Below, piece by piece: positions 56,427 through 64,000 of a stretch of 64,000 bases of DNA (within the stretch, counting starts at the first letter, position 1; every line of letters starts with the position of its first letter). Origin of the DNA: Dendrophyllia cribrosa (taxonomy: Eukaryota; Cnidaria; Anthozoa; Scleractinia; Dendrophylliidae); contig JAJLRJ010000010.1 in assembly GCA_024195265.1 (NCBI GenBank), positions 36,608,126-36,672,125 on the forward strand, given 5' to 3'. A program made the position numbers and the translations under genes. The notes beneath the pieces are model-generated. The model had not been told where the DNA came from and searched no databases. It saw only the letters and a program-made list of their open reading frames with translations.

Positions 56427-59400
56427 CCCTCATCCCCCACCGGATAGGATACTAGTCCATCACACGGTTACCCCAGCATTATGTAAACGATACCCATATA
56501 TTCACCTGGGCAAAGGGAGACAATGCGGAGCAAAGTTTCTTGTACAAGGAAACAACACAATGGCAGTGACCAAGCTGGAACCACCGACCTTCAGATCTGA
56601 ATTCCAACGCGCTAACCTCTGCACCACCGTACCTCCATATAGAGCAGTTTTCAATTGAGTGTCGAAAGTAATTACACAACTGCTTTGGTTTTGCATTGCT
56701 ACGCTTTGTGATTGGCTAAAAAATCTCGCGCCACCTTCTCGAACCAATCAGAAGTAAAACCAAAACCAATCGTGACCTGCTCGCATGCGTTTTCCCGCGC
56801 TTGGCGCCGCCGACATGTAATTGCTTCGAGCTCTGATTGGTTCATTGGATTGTTTACGACTGCTGTGATTGGTCATAGTAGTTACTTTTGTTTTGGTTTT
56901 ACGACACTCAAATGAAAACTGCTCTATTGAGAGTGATACTTTTATTTACACAAGGTAACTCTTTCAGTAATTACAAAGTATAGTAAGGGTGACCAAATGA
57001 ATCTATTTTTCGACTTCTCATATGCAGCCATAACTTAGATAATCACACAATAACGGTTGCGTAGGAAAATACTTTTAGACTACAAAAAAAAAGTTCTCAC
57101 TTTTCAAGACTATTTTTAAGCATGGCTCTTCTTTCTTTAAGTTTCTTTACTTCCTCTCTGTATGCCCTTGTAACCTCTTTGTTTCCTTCCATGTATCTAA
57201 AATAAAAATTACAAACAAATACTGATGTGCGTTTGTTATGCTGTACAAGGTGGTTCTAACTTTTGTGTCTGTGGATGAAAGCCTACATGTACAGTGCGAC
57301 CATTCATATGAAAGCTACTGAGCAGCACTTTCCCGTGGCACTCAGTGTTTGTAGTGCTATACAAGGTGGTTCAATCTTTTGAGTCTGTGGATGAAAGCCT
57401 ACTGTGTCACCATTAATATGAATGCTACTGAGCAGCGTTTTCCTGTGGTTCTGTTCATTACGCTGCAAAAGGTGGTTCTAACTTTTGCATTTCTGGATGA
57501 AAGAAAGCTTCTGAGCAGTACTTTCCCGTGGTACTGTTCATTATGCTGTACAAGGTGGTGTAACCTTTTGAGTCTGTGGATGAAATCCTAGAGTGTGACC
57601 ATTCAAATGAAAGCTATTGAGCATTACTTTCCTGTGGTGCTGTTTATTATGCTGTACAAGGTGGTTTAACCTTTTGAGTCTGTGAATGAAATCCAAAAGT
57701 GTGACCATTTAAATTAAAGATACTGAGCAGTACTTTACTGTGGCTAACAAAATGGAATTTGGGACTGTTTTTTTCTTCTTCAGAACTTGGGTTGGAGTCA
57801 AAGGCTTAAAAAGTTAAGTGAAGTAAAATCAAATATACCGATCCATGTAGATAATGCGATCAAACAGGAACCTCTCATGAATTTTCTCTGCTCGGCCAGT
57901 TGACTGATTGAACAGGAATCTGGAAAGCATGAACTTTAGCACCACAGGCAGACCAGTGAACCAGTGCTGCAATAAACAAAACAGCAACATGAATTATGAA
58001 TACTTTTAAAGGGGTATATTTCAATACAATAATAATGTAAACGACAGACTTGATGCTCAGGCCCCGGTTTTTCGTAGTGCTATCTACAGGATAAATCACT
58101 ATCCAGTGGATAACACAAAGGATTTTGCTAATTCTTATCCATTGAATGGTGATTTATCTGGTGAACAGCGCTGTCCACCTTTTGAACAACCAGGGCTAGG
58201 TCTTTGTAAAGATATTTCAAATGATTTTAATTTACAGATCTTACAACATGCCCTACTGTGAGCACCCAACAAACTTTTTAAAAGTAAGCTGATCAGAAAG
58301 TGCAATTCAAAAAACTGAAAAGGACCTTATTTTTTTTGGCAAGATTAGAAGGGGGTGGGGTGGGTTGCCTCAGGGCCATTCTCCTAGATCCATTACACTA
58401 ATGAAATACCGGTAAAAGTGTTTAAGCTATTTGTCACTCATAATGGGTGTAATTATCATGATTGTACTTCAGTCTGCCTGTACTGTATATACATTTAATT
58501 GTAACCAGACAGGAAGGTTTTTTGCAAACATTTCCATTCAAGATTTTCTACATGCATCAATCTCTGTTTTTCTTTATTGATTTGAACAATTTTTATCCAC
58601 ATTTTTCCATCTTCATTTCTCGGTATCATGTAAGTGCAGTGGCCTAATGGTCAGTGCGTTGGACTCCGTATTAAACGGTTCAGTTTTGAGCCCTGGCCGT
58701 GTTCATTATGTTATGTTCTTTGGCAAAATACTTTACTCTCACAGTGCCTCTCTCTGCCCAGGTGTAATGGGTACCCGCAAATTAAATGCTGGGGGTAACC
58801 CTGTGATGGACTAGCGTCCCATCCAGGGGGGAGTAGAAATACTCCTAGTCACTTCATGCTATAGAAACCGGGGATAAGTACTGGCCTATAAGGGCCACTA
58901 GCCTGGAATGCAGATTCTCTTTTATTTCTCTGTATCACATTTTTTCTATCTGCCATCTTTCCCATCTGGTTGACAGGCATTTGACAAAGATGGACAGGGT
59001 CATATGCAAACTGCTACTAACACCAAAAGTAACAGTAAATTAATGATTTGTTTACTGTACCTCTTGTCCAGATTTGTGTGCTCCCTCAGGACCAACAGGT
59101 TCAATCTCCACTTGCGCCATTGCCCCTTCTAAACTGTCATGCAAGTCAACATAAGCCTGAACTTGAAGAGGAAACGCCCCAAACGTTTCCTTTTTGCTGA
59201 ATGTCTTCCCTGATGGACACAAAAAGTTAAGCCAAGAACACATTAGCTAAAAGGACCAGGTATTTCATATTACTCAGGGCTGTCATTAAGCTTTGAGATT
59301 GCCAGCTACACAACAAGGAAAATCTACAACGCAGTTGCTGGCTACTAAGGACAGTCCCCCTTTTCTTGTATTTTATTGCTATTTTTACATTTTTCTTACA

Positions 59401-62400
59401 TTATGTTATCGAATGACAGCCCTGTTAGTACAGTGCAAGCTGCAAAATAAAGACATAGTTTTCGGGTACACTTAATGTAATTTACTATTACCTTTGATGG
59501 CCAGTAAGTGCGAAACATTGCAAAATATTATGTACTGTAAACTAACCTTCATAAACACCTTCAACATTTGATTGTCCAAAAAACAGCTCAACAACTGGAT
59601 TAAGATTGTTACGACTATAGAAAAAAAGAAGCATTCATTTACAAACAAGATTTTGAATGACACATGTAAATCTATACCTTCTTAGCTTAGTTAGTAGTCA
59701 GTGGGAGGTCATGGGTTTCAATTAGGGCTAGCCTGTTCCAGGCGTTAAGTTTGTGGTGTGCAAAAGAAAAATTGGTGCCTCTCTCCCAGTCTTCCACCGA
59801 GCCGACCCTAGCACCATGCGCCGCTTTTCGCTGCTCCCCACAATCTAAACTCCTGGAACAGGCTAAATTAGGGCCTGACCACCAACCAAGGTGTTGAAAT
59901 AGAGCGTTATCACTCAAGTGTCGTAAAACCAAAACTAATTAAAAAATAATAATTGTAACAATTATAACAGGTGCAGACAATCCAATGAACAAATCGAAAC
60001 TCAGAGGAAATACATGTACATGTAACCAGTGCAAAGGGCAGGAAAATGCATGAAAGCAAGTCATGAATGGTTTTTGTTTCAATTCTGATTGGTTGAGAAA
60101 GCAGGGGACAAAATAATTTAAAGAACTCGCATCACTGGAGATACTACTGATGTGGTCTGTCCTGTTCGCATCATTATATTTATGGGTGGGTGGGTGAGAT
60201 CGTGAATAGACTGATAGCAGCTGCCATTAGTACCTTTACATGCTCGCACTTCCCACTTAGAATGTGCACTATATAAATGTAAAAAAAAACTGTGCACTTA
60301 CCTTTTTGCTGGAGAGTTGCTGCTGTGTTTGGCTTTGAATGAATCTTCAAGCCATTCAAGCAACTTATGAGTAAACTCACTAACATCCTGAGGAAAATTA
60401 TGAATGCAATACCATGAATAACATGTAATCAATATCAGGTGGTGATTGCAAGATTATACCAAGCCGCAAAAATCAGTTAGATACATACCTGCTGGTTGCC
60501 TGGGTTACTTTCACTTCCATTATATTTCAGAGCTTCCTTTAAAATCTGAAAACAGAACACCAAATAAATATCTTACCTTCCTATAGTTACTAAACTGTCA
60601 GTGAAAGTGGAATTCAGGAACATAATTTAATACTACAATTTGTAAGTAAACACTAAAATATTGAAAGAAACCTAATTTGAAAATAGCCCATTTTGAACCA
60701 TTTCTTTTGGATCAGCAGATTTTTATGCAACACCCACTCATTATAAATATAGCTTGGATTGATTAACAACAAAACACACCTGTACTGCTTTGGTGGGATC
60801 CACATATTTTCTTTTACTTCCAAGCATTAATGCAAATAAGGTGCGCAGTTCAGTCATGAATGAGACACAATAACCATCCTGTGAAATGAAGGAATAAGAA
60901 CTTTATGAACATGTCAAGAAAAAAGAAAAAGAAAAAGGTGTTTGTGTGGGCGTGGCTCAAATGGATTTTTACCAAAGAGGTACCAAATCTAACAGTTCCT
61001 GTCATGATTTTTTTTGGCTCAATACCTTCAAAGGTACCTGCCCTGCAATAATTCTAAGGGTGGTCATTTTAGATTTTAGCAATCTAAACGGTACCAATCT
61101 ACATGTACAAACCTAATCTAAATATAAAGTAAGATATTACCTATTTACAATAGAAAATAATACCTAACTACAATAACTAATAAATTGTATAAAACTAAAA
61201 GGTATGAGTAAAATTAATATAAACAACAGAGGGTACATTTGCAACAGCCATTGTCTAGAATAGAAAATTCAATTCAAAGTTGGCTTTTCAAGGACTTACT
61301 GTGCACTTTTTAATTACCCTAGAGCTCTGAAGTTCAAACCTAAGTGATGTTTATGTTTGTTGTAGACAAACGTAATAATAATAATGCTTGTTATAATGAC
61401 AACCACTAAAGTGACAGGAAACAAACACAAACAGAGTGGACCAAAATCCATCAATCACAATTCACAAATTATGTGACCTTGAAAAATGAACTTTGCAGTA
61501 TGTGCATTTTTGAAATTTCTGGGTTATTTCATTAGAAACAACTCCCATACAAATGAACTCTAATGAAAGAATTAATCAAAATGTCCATCTTTGATAGATG
61601 TCCCTCATCTTGGAGATAAAAAAACATGTAAAGTCTGTAAAGTCAAGGAGTGTAGTTCGCAATATAACAGCAAGAAGCAACACTTATTTTAACAGTAGCA
61701 CTTTTAATGATTTCACCTAAAGACTCAAACATTAGAACTACATTACTTTAAGGTTTGAGCCTAAGAGTGATGGGGTTAATAAACCAAAGGGCTTTAAGAG
61801 CCATCTCATGAATACAAAACAACGAACAATGTAAGGTTAAGTCCACAGATCAGTTTTAATTTTCCATACTGAGTTTGAAGTCAAAGAAATGAAAAGTAAA
61901 ACAGATTTTAAATGACCAGAACATCTTAGTGTGACATAAATAATTATGCATTGTGTGAAACGAGACTGTCGAGACAACAGGACAACGAAATACAGCAATC
62001 ATCTTTTAACACGTCATACAATGGGGAATTAAAAAAGTTTGCAGATGATGGATCAAGTGAAAATTTGCATATCTGTCTTCATATACTACATCTCATTCAA
62101 CACTTCGTGTATTCACAAGATAAAAAGAAAACAAAACAGCAGTTCACCTCTTGCTTGTCTGGAGGATCACACGGTGGAATATAGTTCAGAACAAGTGAAA
62201 ATTTGCATATCTGTCTCCATATACTACATCTCATTCAACACTTCGTGTATTCACAAGATAAAAAGAAAACAAAACAGCAGTTCACCTCTTGCTTGTCTGG
62301 AGGATCACATGGTGGAATATAGTTCAGAACAAGTGAAAATTTGCATATCTGTCTCCATATACTACATCTCATTCAACACTTCGTGTATTCACAAGATAAA

Positions 62401-63650
62401 AAGAAAACAAAACAGCAGTTCACCTCTTGCTTGTCTGGAGGATCACACGGTGGAATATAGTTCAGAACAAGTCGACGAAAAACAGGAAGATGAAACAATG
62501 ACTGTTGAGAATAACACACAACTCGATCAGAACAAATATTATTGAAAAATTCTGTTCCTTATGACTTCAAAGGAGAAATACATGACGAGGGCTGTCATTT
62601 TAGAAGCTTTCAAGAAGCCGTCTCCACAAGAAATCTAGCTGGTCATAAAACAAAGAAAGTCTTCCATACTTATTTCTTTTAAGTAATTTTAAACTTTGAG
62701 TAGCTGGTCATCTTTACTGTAGTTGACAGTGATAACAGCCAATTGCCAGCTACTATTAACTAAAGACAATCCTGCATGACTCAGTGATCTCAATACAAAC
62801 AGAAGGAAAAGTTTCATTATTTTGTGATCTAGTTGCTTCTTCTGCAGGTTGTTACTTTCAGAAAATTACATTTTTTTGTTAAAGTGACTGTACCTGAATA
62901 ACAGCACTAAACCAACAAGTATTGCCAACATTCTTCAAGCCCACAGGGCACCCATCCTGCCTTTGCCGTTCGTAAGGGTTCACAGGATCCACAAACCGCA
63001 CCCAAGGATCACCTCTCTTGCGCTTCAGTCCTGACTTGTTCTCTGCTAAACTTGCTTCCAAGACCCTAAAACAAAATACAAAAAAATGCATGTCAGAATA
63101 TTATTGGTTGCAGACAATAGTTTTTGTTACGTTTTTGGAATTTAAGAATGATCAGAACATGTCCCCAAATCATTATTTCTTGATTGCACTTTACCTGCTA
63201 ATATCTTGTTCTTCAACAGTAATTCCCTGTAAAATAATCAAAACACTTAGTAAATATGAATTATTTCAAATATTGCTTGCTGGAAGTGCTGATGTGTTTA
63301 TTAGAGAGCTCCAAGAAATAAAGGAAAATGTGAAATACATGAATGAATTTTTAACTTGACTGGAAGAAGGTGAAAGAAAGGGGATTGGATTGGGGCTATT
63401 AATCGAGGGGGAAAAATATTCAAGAGGGGCGATCAATCGAGAGACAGCTATTATTAGAGGAAATACAGTACTACTAATAATTATTGTAAGCGGCTAAAAA
63501 AATAAAAATAAGGCAGTGCTTTGTTAGTTTTTGTATGTGTGCTTGTCTGAACTGGAATGTAAGGTTTGGTTACCTGTGCCTCCTGTAAACTGAGAGCAAT
63601 GGCTTTTTCAAGGTCTTCATCCTTGTCTTTTGTCAGGTCAATTACATCTG
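48576..63650 (-). CDS. USP25/USP28-type ubiquitin carboxyl-terminal hydrolase, 5' exons outside window
   Basis: Nineteen minus-strand exons with matching phases: 63574-63650, 63195-63226, 62894-63065, 62424-62501, 60780-60878, 60489-60545, 60302-60387, 59547-59614, 59061-59209, 57839-57966, 57101-57196, 55839-56137, 55573-55643, 54822-55167, 53442-53781, 52954-53026, 52223-52269, 50992-51311, 48576-48754 (904 residues plus stop). Parts: ubiquitin-interacting motif [15 protein letters not shown]; Cys box [47 protein letters not shown]; the coiled insertion ([15 protein letters not shown]) that mediates oligomerisation in human USP25/28; the His box [10 protein letters not shown] and Asp in KFNDI; and the C-terminal helical domain ending [10 protein letters not shown] and [12 protein letters not shown]. 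It removes ubiquitin from substrates. One gene probably stands for both vertebrate paralogues. A small exon between 52953 and 52270 may be missing compared with human. Confidence 0.93.
49327..50262 (+). mobile_element. 5'-truncated CR1/L2-like LINE, RT C-terminal part
   Basis: A 258-codon open frame, lacking the catalytic core, starts at the RT region [20 protein letters not shown]. It continues with [20 protein letters not shown], the thumb segment [20 protein letters not shown], and the tail [20 protein letters not shown]. After the stop at 50103 an AT-rich 3' end leads to (ATCT)n at about 50240-50262, the microsatellite-type tail of CR1/L2 elements. The frame is intact but too truncated to act. 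It lies antisense in the last USP intron. Confidence 0.85.
50320..50583. mobile_element. MITE with GGACACCTTATTGAGACTTA ends, containing tRNA-like sequence
   Basis: The ends GGACACCTTATTGAGACTTA and TAAGTCTCAATAAGGTGTCC are perfect inverted repeats. Inside on the minus strand is a tRNA-like piece with AAGCTAGGTGGTACGGTAGG and the B-box GGTTCAATCC. A second copy lies at 53889-54402 in the opposite internal orientation. Confidence 0.85.
51312..52222. other. USP intron sequence
   Basis: 0.9 kb between exons 50992-51311 and 52223-52269. The frames in it have no recognisable similarity. A short inverted repeat (GGAGAATTTTCCGCC and AGAATTCTCCGGC) lies near 51370-51415. Confidence 0.4.
52270..52953. 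other. USP intron, with repeat end
   Basis: Contains AAGGCCCCGTCCACAAAAATG near 52361, a type of DNA-transposon end, and poly-C-rich CACCCCCCACCCC near 52815. A small exon matching the human segment between the NLEE and GLEN blocks was looked for here and not found. Confidence 0.35.
53889..54402. mobile_element. Second copy of the GGACACCTTATTGAGA MITE, with a nested MITE
   Basis: The left end is GGACACCTTATTGAGATTTA; the right end is degraded (GTTATAAGTGTCTGACC). Shared interior: CAGTTGAGGTTGGGGT, AAGCTAGGTGGTAC, CTAGCTGAGGTCACAGGTTC. A 245-bp element is inserted at 53953-54200. Confidence 0.75.
53953..54200. mobile_element. Nested MITE with 24-bp perfect ends and TA duplication
   Basis: ACAGCTATTTCAATTAACGT and its extension TGTCG pair exactly with CGACAACGTTAATTGAAATAGCTGT. 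TA lies at both outer junctions, suggesting Tc1/mariner-type insertion. Inside, GATAGTTGGGAG occurs in both directions. It interrupts the older MITE at 53889-54402. Confidence 0.85.
54440..54690 (-). repeat. tRNA-derived SINE
   Basis: On the minus strand the head reads CCGCAGGGTAGCTCAGGTGG (A-box GTAGCTCAGGTGG) and GGTCGTGGGTTCGATTCCCG (B-box GGTTCGATTCC). The body continues with AAGCTCTGAAAATAACTGAG to about 54440. It sits in a USP intron next to the His-box exon. Confidence 0.8.
54822..55167 (-). CDS. USP exon with the catalytic histidine box
   Basis: Encodes [40 protein letters not shown] and [14 protein letters not shown]. The His of GGHYWAYI and the Asp of KFND complete the catalytic triad. 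The acidic/helical [20 protein letters not shown] region follows, as in USP28. Ends phase 1 at GGCTG/GTAAGT. Confidence 0.93.
56396..56423. repeat. Run of 28 C
   Basis: Uninterrupted poly-C at the end of a SINE. The length is likely unreliable in the assembly. Confidence 0.9.
56424..56639 (-). repeat. tRNA-derived SINE, same family as 58634-58912
   Basis: Minus strand: GGTGGTGCAGAGGTTAGCGC is the A-box region and GGTCGGTGGTTCCAGC the B-box-like region. The body ends with GGGGTAACCGTGTGATGGAC and TAGTATCC, shared with the plus-strand SINE at 58634. The head abuts the MITE starting at 56640. Confidence 0.75.
56640..56926. mobile_element. CCAAT-rich MITE family, intact copy B
   Basis: TAGAGCAGTTTTCAATTGAG at the left and TCAAATGAAAACTGCTCTA at the right. 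The interior is nearly the same as the copy at 8443-8728 (GTGATTGGCTAAAAAATCTC, GAACCAATCAGAAGTAAAAC, TGATTGGTTCATTGGATTG). It lies in a USP intron. Confidence 0.85.
57233..57735. repeat. Second 106-bp-type minisatellite array, diverged
   Basis: About five units with TTATGCTGTACAAGGTGGTT, GAGTCTGTGGATGAAA and GTGTGACCATTCAAATGAAA, the same strings as at 45551-46560 but more diverged. One unit is shortened. It ends near TGGAGTCAAAGGCTTAA, like the end of the TTAA MITE at 11899-12116. It lies in the USP intron before the exon at 57101-57196. Confidence 0.85.
58066..58197. mobile_element. Hairpin MITE (CCCGGTTGTTC family), copy 2, diverged
   Basis: Shares GGATAAATCACTATCCAGTG, GATAACACAA and CACCTTTTGAACAACC with the copy at 20665-20813. 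Several pairs are broken, so it is older. Confidence 0.75.
58634..58912 (+). repeat. tRNA-derived SINE
   Basis: The head has GCAGTGGCCTAATGGTCAGT (A-box TGGCCTAATGG) and ACGGTTCAGTTTTGAGCC (diverged B-box). The body has GGTAACCCTGTGATGGACTA and GCGTCCCATCCAGGGGGG, typical of cnidarian and other invertebrate tRNA-SINE bodies, ending near GGGCCACTAGCC. It lies in a USP intron, antisense to the gene. Confidence 0.8.
59900..60120. mobile_element. CCAAT-rich MITE family, partial copy
   Basis: Starts TAGAGCGTTATCACTCAAGT and has TCGTAAAACCAAAACTAATT, GACAATCCAATGAACAAATC and TTCTGATTGGTTGAG. The right end is lost. Confidence 0.6.
60879..62423. other. USP intron with the triplicated segment
   Basis: Between exons 60780-60878 and 62424-62501. 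Apart from the 138-bp repeat at 62055-62468 it is AT-rich sequence without an identified element. Confidence 0.5.
62055..62468. repeat. 138-bp tandem triplication of an exon tail and intron start
   Basis: Three units (62055-62192, 62193-62330, 62331-62468) that differ at only a few bases. The unit spans the 3' 45 bp of the USP exon at 62424-62501, its splice donor and the next 93 bp of intron. The two copies at lower coordinates lie in the intron but keep the [13 protein letters not shown] codons and GAG/GTGAAC donor. Since 138 is divisible by three, an artefactual plus-strand frame runs through (62039-62545). Confidence 0.97.
62424..62501 (-). CDS. USP exon after the Cys box, source of a tandem duplication
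   Basis: 26 codons: [20 protein letters not shown] and PPDKQE, matching the [15 protein letters not shown] segment of USP25/28. The acceptor is TATTCTCAACAG and the donor GAG/GTGAAC. The last 45 bp of this exon plus 93 bp of the following intron are repeated downstream in two more tandem copies (see the 138-bp repeat). Confidence 0.9.
62894..63065 (-). CDS. USP exon with the catalytic cysteine box
   Basis: Starts after TTGTTTTAG, completes an Arg codon and reads [19 protein letters not shown], then [16 protein letters not shown] at its end. The Cys of NTCWF is the nucleophile of the USP family. Donor CAG/GTACAG in phase 0. Confidence 0.95.
63574..63650 (-). CDS. USP exon with ubiquitin-interacting motif (first exon in window)
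   Basis: Encodes [20 protein letters not shown] and LQEAQ, the UIM with the conserved acidic run and A-x-x-x-S core. The acceptor is a tandem NAGNAG (TTACAGCAG/ATG), so two starts three bases apart are possible. The donor is CAG/GTAACC. Preceding exons are not in the remaining 350 bp of the window. Confidence 0.85.
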
Positions 63651-64000
63651 CTGTAAGTCAAAATTCAATCGAAACACAATTAGTAAATGGCTTACCATGC
63701 CACGAGTTTCTTTAGCTCAGTGGTTATCGCATCCGACAGGCGTGCAGAAGGTCATCGGTTCAACAAGGCTCTTTGTCCCACGCTTATGACATGATAAACA
63801 TTACATCTTTCTCATTTCATTACCAGGCTTAAATTCACCATCTTTCTTTACATGTATTTATCCCTACACATCACACTTTCATCATTGCTGATTCTAGCAG
63901 TATGACGGATGTTTGCCTGTGTAGCAGACCTCGGGGAGAAGGAAACTGGGGAGAGAGGGAAAGGACGCCTGCAATAAAGACCCCCTTTTGTTCATTTCTG
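63651..64000. other. USP intron at the window edge with a tRNA-like fragment
   Basis: At 63708-63775 TTTAGCTCAGTGGTTATCGC fits a Pol III A-box and GGTTCAACAAGG resembles a B-box, suggesting a SINE head on the plus strand. No upstream USP exon was recognised. Confidence 0.4.

Noticed and set aside
62039..62545. 168-codon plus-strand frame with internal repeats
   Set aside because: It is a by-product of the 138-bp triplication, whose unit is divisible by three. The coding strand there is minus (USP exon).

Overview
This is a eukaryotic, metazoan window, AT-rich, intron-rich and packed with small transposon relics. Three conserved animal genes can be assembled exon by exon with intact splice phases. 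Together with the repeat types (TTAA, TA and 9-bp-TSD MITEs, tRNA-derived SINEs, CR1/L2-like LINEs with microsatellite tails, a tyrosine-recombinase retrotransposon) they suggest an anthozoan cnidarian, most likely a stony coral. The species is inference.

Layout. (1) 817-18499, minus strand: a TMEM145/GPR180-family (GOST) seven-transmembrane protein. Twelve coding exons are visible, from the start codon and signal peptide to about the fifth membrane segment; the 3' exons lie left of the window. (2) 18500-26215: intergenic, mostly MITEs. (3) 26216-41753, plus strand: capicua (CIC), the HMG-box transcriptional repressor, complete from the candidate start codon to the stop (7 coding exons, 1656 codons). 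(4) 41754-48080: intergenic, with a MULE-like MITE, a 500-N assembly gap, a 106-bp minisatellite, a perfect 61-bp hairpin and a retrocopy insertion. (5) 48576-63650, minus strand: a USP25/USP28-type ubiquitin hydrolase, 19 exons visible, 5' exons beyond the right edge.

TMEM145 and CIC are adjacent and head to head. In human they are also close neighbours on 19q13.2, so this looks like deeply conserved linkage. No functional cooperation between the three proteins is implied: one is a Golgi/secretory-route membrane protein, one a nuclear repressor controlled by receptor tyrosine kinase signalling in other animals, one a deubiquitinase.

Mobile DNA explains much of the rest. The first long CIC intron (30360-36044) holds a decayed DIRS-like gag-RT-RNaseH-tyrosine recombinase element. 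A later CIC intron holds a 387-bp unit, tandem and inverted, each full copy with a tRNA-like gene. A TMEM145 intron holds a LINE split by a TTAA MITE that carries 5S rRNA-like sequence and a candidate captured exon. The USP introns hold a LINE 3' end, SINEs, nested MITEs, and a 138-bp tandem triplication that copied the 3' end of a USP exon with its splice donor.

Most unusual items: the exon-tail triplication in the USP gene, the 5S-rRNA-bearing MITE, the tRNA-like array in the CIC intron, the MULE-like MITE 75 bp upstream of the TMEM145 start codon, and the conserved TMEM145-CIC neighbourhood. No prokaryotic-style system, CRISPR array or operon is present.
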